Part shown: in pieces, positions 30,884-39,675 of the stretch
Layout: every line of letters begins with the position of its first letter
Position numbering within the stretch: position 1 is the stretch's first letter
Assembly: GCA_029851415.1 (NCBI GenBank)
Contig: CM056743.1
Span: 78,200,186 to 78,264,185, forward strand
Length of the DNA: 64,000 bases
Direction: 5' to 3'
DNA from: Eretmocerus hayati
Lineage: Eukaryota; Arthropoda; Insecta; Hymenoptera; Aphelinidae
The notes under the pieces: model-generated
The model's input: only the letters and a program-made list of their open reading frames with translations
What the model was told of the DNA's origin: nothing
Databases searched by the model: none
Translations under genes and position numbers: made by a program

Positions 30884-32052
30884 TACAGGGTCAGAGGTCA
30901 ATCTCTTGCGGGACCGCCTGGTCCCAGACCATTCAAAAGTTGACCTAACTAAGTTCACGTGTATACAAGGGATAGGTACTGATGCAATGGACACCAAAGG
31001 AGTAGAGGAATTGAACATCTTTGGTACAACAACTCTTTTTCATGTCGTACCTGATGACCTTAGGTTTCCTGGGTCCGGAATTTTAGGAGCCCACTACTTA
31101 CAGGAAGCCCTGGCGACTTTAGATTTCAACGAACGTGTTCTTAGCACTTACGTTTTTACGGTACCATTATCCCTCGAACGTACTCACCCGCTTCTACCCG
31201 TAGAAACGCTAGACCCTAGTTTGCTCGGCATGCAAGGGTCGCCAACTGAATCGGTGTCGAACGTATCGGACCAAGAATCCCTCTACGATATCGAAGACTG
31301 CGGTTATCATGGTTCTGACGCGGATAGCGATTGCAGTTTCATCCCGGACTGGAATTATGAGGAAGTTAATCAGTTTCATATCTTGGAACAAACCTCTGAT
31401 TTGGAAATCGATGACGAACTGTTGGGTCTCGACCCTGAACTCGGCAACCACGAACGAATGAACAATGCAAATTGCGGGAGACCCAGTGTCTTTGACTATC
31501 TGAGGTTAGACCATTTGAGTGAAGCCGAGCAGAGATTCATGCGTCGACTCATCTCCGGGAACGAGGATTTATTTTATCTACCCGGAGATGACTTACCAGG
31601 TACCACAGTAGTTACCCACAAAATACCGACTACTGACGAAGAACCTATCAATGCGCGTCAGTACAAATTTCCTCATGCTTATAAAGATGAAATTAATCGT
31701 CAGGTTAAAGAGATGGAAGAGAAGGGCATCATCCGCCCCTCCACTTCTCTATACAATATTCCTGTATGGTTAGTTAAGAAGAAGCCAGAGTCCCAAGAAA
31801 ACCCTAGATGGCGATTAGTCTTAGATTTCAGACCCCTGAACGAAAAAACTATAGGTGACGCTTACCCTATGCCGAATATAACCGAAATCCTGGATCAAGT
31901 GGGCGGAGCCATATACTATTCCGTATTAGATCTCGCTTTAGGATTCCATCAAATTCACATGGACCCTAAGGACGCATTTGAGACCGCATTCAGTACGCCG
32001 TTCGGCCATTTTGAATTTGCCAGAATGCCTTTTGGCTTAAAGAATGCCCCCC
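30822..32052 (+). pseudogene. second protease (DTG) and N-terminal reverse transcriptase
   Basis: This frame overlaps the preceding ORF by 62 bases. It contains a second retropepsin, HIDTGSEVNLL (DTG at 30882-30890), and its late motif FPGSGILGAHYLQEALATLDF-like. An acidic linker of about 130 residues follows. Reverse transcriptase begins near 31650 (KDEINRQVKEMEEKGII, WRLVLDFRPLNEKT, then SVLDLALGFHQI with the first catalytic aspartate). The frame leaves the RT homology at a run of nine C residues (32047-32055), after which RT continues one frame on. The residues read after the run in the original frame are not RT-like. Together with the other lesions this makes pol non-functional as written. 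Confidence 0.8.
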
Positions 32053-33261
32053 CCCACTTTCCAGCGATTTATGGACGAGGTCCTGAAAGGGTTGCAAGGC
32101 GTTATTTTATTCATCTATTTAGACGACATAGTGGTTTACTCAAAAACGCTCGAAGAGCATGAAGAAAAGATGACCATACTATTTGATAGACTCCGGAGAG
32201 CCAGTCTCAAATTACAGACCGACATGTGCGATTTTCTCAAAAGAGAGGTGTCTTATTTGGGACACGTTTTGAGTGAAGAAGGACTCAAACCGTGCCCCAG
32301 AAAGATTTCAGCCGTGAAAGACTTTCCACGCCCAAAAACCGTGAGAAATGTGCGAGGATTTCTGGGGCTGGCTGGTTATTACCGCCGGTTCATCAAAGAC
32401 TTCGCGAAAATTGCCAAACCTCTCACTAAACTGCTTCAAAAAGACGTCGACTTTGAGTGGACCGAGGGAGCTCAACAAGCATGTGATGTGCTTCGAGAAG
32501 CACTCTGTACTGCGCCTGTTTTACAGTTCCCCGACCTGAATGCCCCCTATATTATCACCACAGATGCTTCAGGATACGCTATGGTAGGTATATTATCCCA
32601 AGGAAGAATCGGCGAAGATCGTCCGATAGCGCACACCTCACGTGTACTGCGCGGACCCGAACTGAATTATGAAGTTGACGAAAAAGAAGCTTTGGCCATG
32701 ATTCATTGCGTGAAAACTTTCAAATCTTACGTGTATGGTCGAAAAATTACTTTTGTCACCGACCACCAACCACTGACTTGGTTCAAATCAGCCGAACTGA
32801 ACACCCGTGTCCAGGAATGGCGGTTTAAGCTTTCTGAGTATGATTACGAGGTGATTTATAAGGCTGGCAAACTCAATGTTAACGCTGACGCGCTGTCACG
32901 AAACCCACCTGAGGATACAGAGTGCAATATCGTCACCAGAGCCCGTAGAAAGAAAGAAGAAGAATTCGCCCGGGAAGTAGCGAGAGCCGCCGAAACACTC
33001 GCCACGCGTAAGGAACCGTCTCGCGAGTCCATCCCCGTTGATGCTACGCCAACAAATGAGGAAGCGGTATTGAAAACCCCTCCCCCAATATTCGTACCAA
33101 CGCCGGAAGGTCAACAAACCGATTGTACGAACGATATGTCAGCTGTTCACAACCGCGTTGTGGGACCAAGCCAGGAAGATACCGCTGAAGGGAACTCGAA
33201 CCAGCCGTATCGGCAAACAACTCGTCCGACGCGATCTCCCTCCGAGGTCACAGGTTCATAG
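32044..33261 (+). pseudogene. reverse transcriptase C-terminal part and RNase H
   Basis: The +1 frame resumes RT at PPTFQRFMDEVLKGLQG and carries the catalytic YLDD (FIYLDDIVVYSK) and the thumb region (LSEEGLKPCPRKI, FLGLAGYYRRFI). RNase H follows, with ITTDASGYAMVG, ELNYEVDEKEALA and FVTDHQPLTWF giving the D, E and D catalytic residues, and then ADALSRNP. A charged linker (ARRKKEEEFAREVARA) leads toward integrase. The frame ends in TAG at 33259-33261. Coding homology seems to continue in the -1 frame from about 33249. Errantivirus Pol normally runs unbroken from RT through integrase. Confidence 0.85.
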
Positions 33262-33575
33262 TTCAAACTAAAGAAGCTATACAATACCGAGAGGGAAATG
33301 TAATGTGCTTCGTGACTCGCGCGTGGCGAGCTTGCAAAAATGGAGCCGCTGCGCTCCTCAAAGCAGTTAGGATAAACGTAGATAATAATTTAGAGATAGG
33401 AGAAGTTAAACTTACGGATATAGGTAATAAGAATTATTATTATTGCTTATGCGTTAGGGGTTCGGAACAAGTATCGTTAGGCTCTATCCTTAGGAACAAA
33501 TTTGATACCCTATCCGTGTTGAAAGAAATATTGATACGAAAAGAACAAAAAGTATTGCTAAGAGTAAACATATAG
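33249..33575 (+). pseudogene. RNase H-integrase connecting segment of pol
   Basis: In frame with FIVQTKEAIQYREGN from about 33249, this piece of roughly 108 codons ends at TAG 33573-33575. It corresponds by position to the poorly conserved linker before the integrase zinc-binding domain. It is separated from both neighbouring pol segments by -1 shifts. No domain is recognised in it, so its assignment rests on position. Confidence 0.45.
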
Positions 33576-34777
33576 AGAATTTAGACTGGTCCGGAGTTCT
33601 TAATTTACTTGACCGCGTTTTTAAGGATTCCGGAATTAAGATCATAGTATGTAATGGAACTCTGACCTATGTCAGCCCGGAAAAGCGTGACGACATTTTC
33701 CAAGAGTTGCACATCTCCCCGATAGGTGGGCACAGAGGAGTTTCCAAGACGTTTAATAGGATTAGGCAAAATTATTTTTGGGAAGGACTCAAAGACGATA
33801 TCCAACGTAGAATTCAGCAATGTATCAATTGTCAGTTGGAAAAACTCGTTAGGCTAAAAACTAAACAGCCGATGGTAATAACCGACACACCGGGAAACAC
33901 TTTCGATAAAATAGCCATGGATATCGTCGGGCCTGTGCCCAAATCAAAAACCGGAAATGAGTACATACTAACCATGCAAGATCAATTATCAAAATTCTGC
34001 CTAGCTTTTCCATTAACAAACACCCTAGCAACCACCATCGCAGATGTGTTCGTTAAAAGATTCATCTGCATCTTCGGAGCACCAAAAGTTATTTTGACCG
34101 ACCAGGGCCGAAATTTTCTGAGCAAATTAATGGAAAGAGTAGCGCGTCGTTTCCGGATTGAAAGGGTAAAAACCACCGCGTTTCACCCCCAATCGAACGG
34201 AAGTTTGGAAAGATCACATCACGCGCTCGCGGAATTTTTAAAACAATACGCTAACGTAGATCAGGAGTGGGATGAATGAATCGAAGTGGCCATGCTAAAT
34301 TATAACACCTGTGTGCAGGAAAGCACAAAGCACACTCCTTACGAGGTTGTTTTTGGCAGGTTAGCACGGCTACCGTCCAACGAACTACTGCGCGAAGGTG
34401 ACATTGTCCCGACTTATGAAAATTACATTGTAGAACTCGTGACGCGATTGACCGGTATACATGAACTGGCATACGACAATCTTCTGGCCTCGAAATATAG
34501 AGCCAAAGGGTATTACGATCAGAAAATGAACCCAAAGAATTTCAAGGTCGGAGACCATGTTTTCCTACTCTTGGGACCTAAACCCGGGAAATTCGGGAAC
34601 CATTATTCCGGCCCCCATAAAATCCTCGAAGTCCTCGGTAAACATAACATCAAAATTCAGCACAAGAACTCTAGTAAGATCGTACATACTAATCGAGTCA
34701 GGATATCGCATATTAATCACGAAGTCGCCGTGGAAAAAGGCAAACGAGGACGTAAACAAACAACCGCGGAAGAGTAA
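33569..34777 (+). pseudogene. integrase, with one in-frame TGA
   Basis: The frame opens before 33580 and contains the HHCC zinc-binding domain (ELHISPIGGHRG, then CINCQ). The catalytic core is recognised by MDIVGP, TDQGRNF and NGSLERSHH for D, D and E. After WDE a TGA (34277-34279) stands where the family has tryptophan. The same frame then continues with ESTKHTPYEVVFG and a C-terminal GPY/F module (GDHVFLLLG, YSGPHKILEVLG) to 34777. All catalytic residues are kept. The protein inserts the cDNA copy into the genome. The TGA is a single nonsense change in an otherwise well-kept domain. Confidence 0.85.
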
Positions 34778-34818
34778 ATCAAAACATGCAATCCACAGAG
34801 ACATTCTGACAAACGCCG

Positions 34819-36378
34819 ATGTTCATGACGGGTGTGTTTTGTTTCAGAAAAGAGGTGGGGAGACTGCACGCCTTCTGGATAGGTTTGAGTCTTCTTACTG
34901 CTGCCAGCTACACTCAGTCAAGATTGCAAGAGATAGTTGATAACCCCGGAATTTATTTCCAATTCATTAATCGAGTCAAGTTCGTATCCGATTTTTGGAC
35001 AGGAAAGACTATGATACCTTTGAAACCACTTAGACATCAGGGCGATACCATCGCTCTCAAGATAGCCAGAGTGAAGAGAGAATGCTACAATCAGACTCGC
35101 GACTGTCAAATGCAACACGAACAATTACAATATCTTCAACCCCATCTAGACTCTGCCAATGCTTATCTCGACCATCTCGAAATCATTTTACCATATCCTG
35201 ATGCAAACTCCGAAGAAATACAACAGTTTACCCATAGCCCCGATAGAATCATAGGAATTCACCCCAACTCATTCTCTAACCTCCTCTGGGAGCTAGAAAA
35301 TCTTACCGACCACACAGAAAATCTCTGTCATCAAATCTCGCGAGATAACAACACTCTAGAGAAGGTCAAATCCTGGACTGAGTCCATGGAGGACCTGTTA
35401 CGCCGGCATGTCTTAGCATATTCGCAACTTGCGAACATTGTCGAAGTCACCGGTCAAAACGAACTAAGTCTAGATTTACTCAATATGACCCTGTTGAACC
35501 GCTTGAGGGTCGACCTTAGAAGGGAAAACCAGGATGAAGAGACGTCACCTCAACTTTATGACCAGTTGAGTCAAGTTCAATCATTTAATTCAGGAGATAC
35601 TCTCGTGTTCATCGCAAAGGTACCCCTTTACCACCAAGCCGTTCATTCTTTATATCAAATTTATTCGATACCGGTTCCAAGGAGCCCAGACTTTGTAACC
35701 AGCATTATTCCTCGAGGACGATTTCTGGCAATCAATTGCAAAAAGTTCTCACATGCCTTTTTGGACGAGATAGATTCGTGCGCAGTCTCACCTTTGGGAG
35801 TGCGTTGTCCTTATACGCCTAGATTCTACCAATCGTCCTGTGAAGCCACCATTGTAGCCTCAAAAGAATCACCCGATCTCTCGAATTGTCCAGTTGTCAA
35901 ATACCATCGAAACTTCACCACTTGGATCCATTTAACTGAAACACCCGAGTGGATCTATTCGAGCCCTCCCGGTGGTTCCGTAACTATATCCTGTAACGAC
36001 GAGAATGATACCATTCACCACCTTACTTCACTGGGAATTCTAAGATTGAAAAGAGGCTGCAAAGCAATTACCGCTGAGGGTCGATTACTCGGTCCTGAAC
36101 CGGGCAAGCGATTGACTGCTCCTTGTATACCCCAAATTCCAAAGCCGGAAATCCGTGCGGACTACCTAGTGGAGACATTAATCCGCCTGATGGCGCGACA
36201 ACTGGACGAAAATATAAGAAAGGTCGGTGAAATTTACAGTAGCGCCGACGCCACCACGCATGCAATGCCACGTGATGATATTTCCGGTCCCGAAGTTATT
36301 ACGGTTTCTGATTCGGAAATCAAAATGACACGACTCAAATCATCGGTGAATTACAATTCAGAACGCGGAAGATCCTAA
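34819..36378 (+). CDS. F-like envelope derivative without visible membrane anchor
   Basis: The open frame encodes 519 residues from ATG 34819, or about 510 if entered by splicing at 34847. A hydrophobic segment (FWIGLSLLTAASY) near residues 19-31 can act as signal peptide. Helical heptad-rich segments, several N-glycosylation sequons and a cysteine-rich C-terminal half align in order with the other envelope of the window: Y-x-I-YSIPVPR, then CAVSPLG, then TWIHLTETPEW, then LGILRLKRGCK. The C-terminus (after PQIPKPEI) is polar with no transmembrane segment. No basic cleavage site followed by a fusion-peptide-like stretch is seen near the N-terminus. It may therefore be secreted, or be a decayed envelope that has kept its frame. 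A second glycoprotein gene lies downstream. Confidence 0.7.
   Translation: MFMTGVFCFRKEVGRLHAFWIGLSLLTAASYTQSRLQEIVDNPGIYFQFINRVKFVSDFWTGKTMIPLKPLRHQGDTIALKIARVKRECYNQTRDCQMQHEQLQYLQPHLDSANAYLDHLEIILPYPDANSEEIQQFTHSPDRIIGIHPNSFSNLLWELENLTDHTENLCHQISRDNNTLEKVKSWTESMEDLLRRHVLAYSQLANIVEVTGQNELSLDLLNMTLLNRLRVDLRRENQDEETSPQLYDQLSQVQSFNSGDTLVFIAKVPLYHQAVHSLYQIYSIPVPRSPDFVTSIIPRGRFLAINCKKFSHAFLDEIDSCAVSPLGVRCPYTPRFYQSSCEATIVASKESPDLSNCPVVKYHRNFTTWIHLTETPEWIYSSPPGGSVTISCNDENDTIHHLTSLGILRLKRGCKAITAEGRLLGPEPGKRLTAPCIPQIPKPEIRADYLVETLIRLMARQLDENIRKVGEIYSSADATTHAMPRDDISGPEVITVSDSEIKMTRLKSSVNYNSERGRS
34831..34847 (+). promoter_or_regulatory. candidate splice acceptor for the first envelope of element 2
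   Basis: GGTGTGTTTTGTTTCAG ends at 34847, with a strong pyrimidine tract. It lies 26 bases inside the frame that starts at ATG 34819, so a spliced RNA would need its start codon from an upstream exon. Confidence 0.55.
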
Positions 36379-36442
36379 CCTAGTTCCACTTCCTATATCC
36401 CATACCTAGATTCCACTCCTGTTAGAATAATCCTTTTATTGT

Positions 36443-36471
36443 TATATAAAAGAAAAAAGGAAGAGAAAAAA
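36443..36471 (+). promoter_or_regulatory. TATA-like box and purine tract before accessory ORF A
   Basis: TATATAAA at 36443-36450 is followed by a purine-only run up to the ATG at 36472. It could be a promoter element, a polypurine-like remnant or chance in AT-rich DNA. Confidence 0.3.
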
Positions 36472-36888
36472 ATGTACAAGAAAAATTCAGCTAAGATAGT
36501 ATCATTATTAGTAGGAAACAGTATGAGGCCCTGTTACGTGTTCTCCCTCGTCAGTTACCCTCGATGGATGGAGATAAGAACGAATAGGAAGGAAAACAGA
36601 CTTCGGAACGACGCCTTCTGGATCAATGGGGAAGGTTTTGAAGATGACGCGTACGGAATACTGTGGCTCCACTCTGACGCTCCGATCACGCCCGATTATA
36701 CAAAACCCCGCTACAAGAGAATTGATTCCGATCATTGGGTTATAACACGCCTATGTCGTCGTTTTGATCGTGAAGATAATTATTTCTTCAGTGACAAAGG
36801 CATTTCGCCTCATGAAGACGAGAAGCCATATGCCTGGGATGTATGGGACCTGACGAGCCTGTTTGCAGAACATGCTCAGGTTAATTAA
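36472..36888 (+). CDS. accessory ORF A, paralogous to the ORF ending at 39232
   Basis: A 138-residue complete frame begins 93 bases after the envelope stop. Residues 41-70 contain ENRLRND, a W, an acidic stretch, then YGILWLHSDA. The same series (ENRINND, W, acidic, YGFKWLYHD) occurs in the ORF at 38822-39232, so the two look like diverged copies of one gene family. The C-terminal third is acidic and aromatic (EKPYAWDVWDLTSLF). No domain is recognised and there is no signal peptide or membrane segment. It is likely a cytoplasmic or nuclear accessory protein of the retroelement. The ATG at 36472 is the first strong one, and a TTG-initiated extension upstream would be lysine-rich. Confidence 0.55.
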   Translation: MYKKNSAKIVSLLVGNSMRPCYVFSLVSYPRWMEIRTNRKENRLRNDAFWINGEGFEDDAYGILWLHSDAPITPDYTKPRYKRIDSDHWVITRLCRRFDREDNYFFSDKGISPHEDEKPYAWDVWDLTSLFAEHAQVN

Positions 36889-37121
36889 TAAATGAGGAAT
36901 AGTTAGGACAATTATCTGGAAAAACACCAATCGGATGATTATCCGTGGTTGCAGAAAATCTCGGTCTTGATCCCACGACCTACGGGGCAGGTGTAATTTT
37001 AGATAATTTAATCGTTCCGTCTCAAGTAATTAACCCCTTGGAAACAACCTTTCCGCGGGATCTTACGCGTGATAATAAGTCCGGGAACCCGGAGTTTCCT
37101 CCGATGGATCGGGATCATTAA
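36889..37121. other. non-coding stretch after accessory ORF A
   Basis: It contains a segment (37067-37115, around GGAGTTTCCTCCGATGG) that is repeated in diverged form at 38068-38118. No gene was recognised. Confidence 0.4.
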
Positions 37122-37562
37122 TTAAGGTGGTATTAGCGGTACTGGATGTGTGAAGTGCAGAACATACCCGCGCTTGACTCCCTTTCGCCCGCGATATAGG
37201 TATAGTGAGTGCACGCAGCAGACGACGACCTAACCCCGAAACCGCAGGAATGAGTGACACTTGGGCTCACATCTTTTTTTGTAGGCTCTGAATCGTCAAT
37301 CTGATCGCTCTTGAGTGTTTTTGTGCATTCTTACATCTGTGTATTCACTGCCATGAAAATCTGTGCGTCAGGTATCACTCTACTGGTGATTTTCCATAAG
37401 ACGCCGTGTTAAACGGCTTTTACAAAAACGCTCATAACTTTTTTCCCCCACTCTGAAGGCTTCTGAAATTTCAACTGAAGCACTTTGAGACCCTAATATA
37501 CAACTGTGCCGACTTTTGTGATCTTCTGAGCGTCAATTCGAGTACCGCTAATACTACCTTAA
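37122..37562. mobile_element. 441 bp MITE with 21 bp terminal inverted repeats
   Basis: The ends read TTAAGGTGGTATTAGCGGTAC and complement with one mismatch. TAA stands on both outer sides (37119-37121 and 37563-37565), so the duplication could be TAA (Harbinger type) or the TTAA could itself be a piggyBac-type target. No coding capacity. Confidence 0.7.
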
Positions 37563-38821
37563 TAAGGGACAATGTTTCTTCGATAATCACAATCACTCGC
37601 ACGATCCCGTCAATTCTGCTCCAAAATTGTTGTACCGCTTGAAATAACATTCATGTAACTAAGTATTAGTGGGTGTGATAATTATTTCTTAATTTGATGT
37701 TGACATTTAAGAGCATCTAGATATAATAATAATAATAAAATAATAATGATCACTTCGAAGATAAGCAATATAATGATCAAGTAATAATATTGGGGACAAT
37801 TGTATAAGGAATTGGTTATTATAAATTATCATTTATAAATCAACATCTATTTTAAAAAAAATAATAATAATAATAATATATATATATTTATCTAAGCATG
37901 GAACTATGTATTTAGCCACGCGCATATCAGTTTCTCTTACTACCACCTTTAATTAATAAATCTTGATCCAATTCTCTGCATAACTTATCAAATTTACCTA
38001 GTAAATCTCGTCGAGTTTATTCAGAAATGGCCCCTAGCAGGACTCGCGACGAACTGCGAATTTTGCGCTTGATAATTCGCTTCTGAGCCTAGAGTTTCCT
38101 CCAATGGCTTTGGATCGTATTTGAAGAAAGCAAACAATTCAATCGAGAGAAGTCTTAACATTTTAATCGAAAAATGCACGGATACGGTATCCTGGAACTC
38201 TGGAACACTCTGGAGACTCCCTAAAACACTAAGTATTTTCACCATCTGGAACCACTTGGGCGAACCAGAAAGAATACCTCCAGTGAAAATATAAGCCCGA
38301 TTAGTTTCACTGTACTTAAACTAGCACTCGTTCACAAGAAAACGACGATTGGGTGATTAGGGACCAAGCCCTTGATTACTAATAATTATTGTCCCCGAAT
38401 TAATTTGTTGTAAATAACTAAAGTTAGAATTCCAGAGTCGTGACACAGGATTTAGAATGAATGTCAACTTGAAATAATTTTTGTCAGAGGAATGCTTCTG
38501 TTATCATTGTAAACATAACTATCTATTTTTACACCCGTAGAATAAAAATTCTGATTCTAAAAGGTCGCGATCTAGATTTGACACTCTCAAATATAAGTGA
38601 GGGATCGGTTAATAAATGAAAACTTCGGTTAGATGAATAGTAATTAGATTCCAGTACCCCTACCCCTAAGCAGTTATCCTTACTAACAGGTTATGGGATC
38701 TTCGTTTTGCGATTAAAGCTAACTGGACAAAATTTCCTCCGATAAGATATTGATTCATCAGAATCACGTTGCCAACTCACTAGTGGCATTGTATTAAAAA
38801 TTTGCTTCTCCCACAAAATAG
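37563..38821. other. AT-rich non-coding stretch between accessory ORFs
   Basis: It holds (ATA)n microsatellites (37731-37748 and 37853-37890). A GGGGACAAT word near 37793 and its complement near 38389 could be the ends of another small element. The second copy of the GAGTTTCCTCC segment lies at 38068-38118. No gene was recognised. Confidence 0.4.
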
Positions 38822-39232
38822 GTCAAACAAAAAAAAAAGGAAAGTTACGTCAACACCAGGGCGTATTATCTCAAAGCCCTAAGGGAACACCGGACGGAAA
38901 ATCGAATAAACAACGACCGAAATTGGTGTGGAGAAGAAGATTGGGTCGTTGACAACGACCAATACGGGTTCAAATGGTTGTATCATGATTACAACCACGG
39001 ACCATTTCCGGATATAGAGGGGAATTCCGCGCCCAATAACGGAATATTTCAAGACCCTCGACCAAAATATGCGGATCTACAAGTACATCAGGGCGCGAAC
39101 ACCCTTAATGTTCGAATATACCGGGACGAGATTTCCTTTCACCTGTGTGGTGAACACCTCCATACAATACGGGGCACCATATCCGTGGAACCCTGGAAAT
39201 CACGACGTAGGAAAATTCTCGTCCAGGCCTAA
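38822..39232 (+). CDS. accessory ORF B, no ATG, paralogous to ORF A
   Basis: The frame is open from just after TAG 38819-38821 to TAA 39230-39232, about 136 codons, with no ATG before its conserved core. Residues of about 26-57 carry ENRINND, W, an acidic run and YGFKWLYHD, matching accessory ORF A. The rest is hydrophilic with a short FHLCGEHLHTIRG segment. The missing ATG suggests an upstream exon, a non-AUG start or loss of the 5' end. A lysine-rich beginning (KQKKK) comes from an A-run. It lies between the MITE region and the second glycoprotein gene. Function unknown. Confidence 0.45.
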   Translation, partial: VKQKKKESYVNTRAYYLKALREHRTENRINNDRNWCGEEDWVVDNDQYGFKWLYHDYNHGPFPDIEGNSAPNNGIFQDPRPKYADLQVHQGANTLNVRIYRDEISFHLCGEHLHTIRGTISVEPWKSRRRKILVQA

Positions 39233-39329
39233 ATGATCCAGGGCTCTCATCCTGATAATTATATGAGGCCCAAGAAGGATTATCTTTAAGGGAGGAACGC
39301 GACTAAGAGAATCGCGTACTCATAAAATT

Positions 39330-39354
39330 AAAAAAAAAAGGGGGGAAGGGAAGA
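39330..39354 (+). other. polypurine-tract-like run
   Basis: AAAAAAAAAAGGGGGGAAGGG followed by AAGA is an all-purine tract of about 25 bases. It could be a remnant primer site, but glycoprotein coding sequence follows within 330 bases rather than an LTR. Confidence 0.3.
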
Positions 39355-39506
39355 CGAACAAACAATACATAGCATATGATGTCTGGCGACAAGTATAGTT
39401 TGTCAACGAAATTTTTATTTTTTCTTCTTTTCTTTTATTTCCTTTCATTATCCGTCACTAAATTTCTAATTCTTCATCTTTCTTTTTTTTCATGTTTTCG
39501 GAGTAT

Positions 39507-39533
39507 AAAAAAAAAAAAAAAAAAAAAAAAAAA
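39507..39533. repeat. A27 homopolymer
   Basis: A run of 27 A residues lies in the leader of the second glycoprotein gene. Its length is probably unreliable in the assembly. Confidence 0.9.
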
Positions 39534-39643
39534 TTGTTTCAAAAAAAAGGGAAAAAAGAAGGACCGGTACAATACACACACTTTCACTACACTTGAACAC
39601 AATCAAAATTTTTTTCATTTTTGCCACTATTGTAAAGAAAGCT

Positions 39644-39663
39644 CACGCTGTTGTCTGTTGCAG
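39644..39663 (+). promoter_or_regulatory. candidate splice acceptor for the second glycoprotein
   Basis: CACGCTGTTGTCTGTTGCAG-type sequence ending at 39663 is a strong pyrimidine tract plus CAG, 12 bases before the ATG at 39676. It supports that ATG and not the longer upstream frame, which runs through the poly(A) leader. Confidence 0.6.
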
Positions 39664-39675
39664 AAAGGCGCGGAG

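Noticed and set aside
39376..39675. Extended N-terminus of the second glycoprotein from ATG 39376
   Set aside because: It would run through a 27-base A run and give a poly-lysine segment before the signal peptide. The ATG at 39676, after a good splice acceptor, is more plausible.
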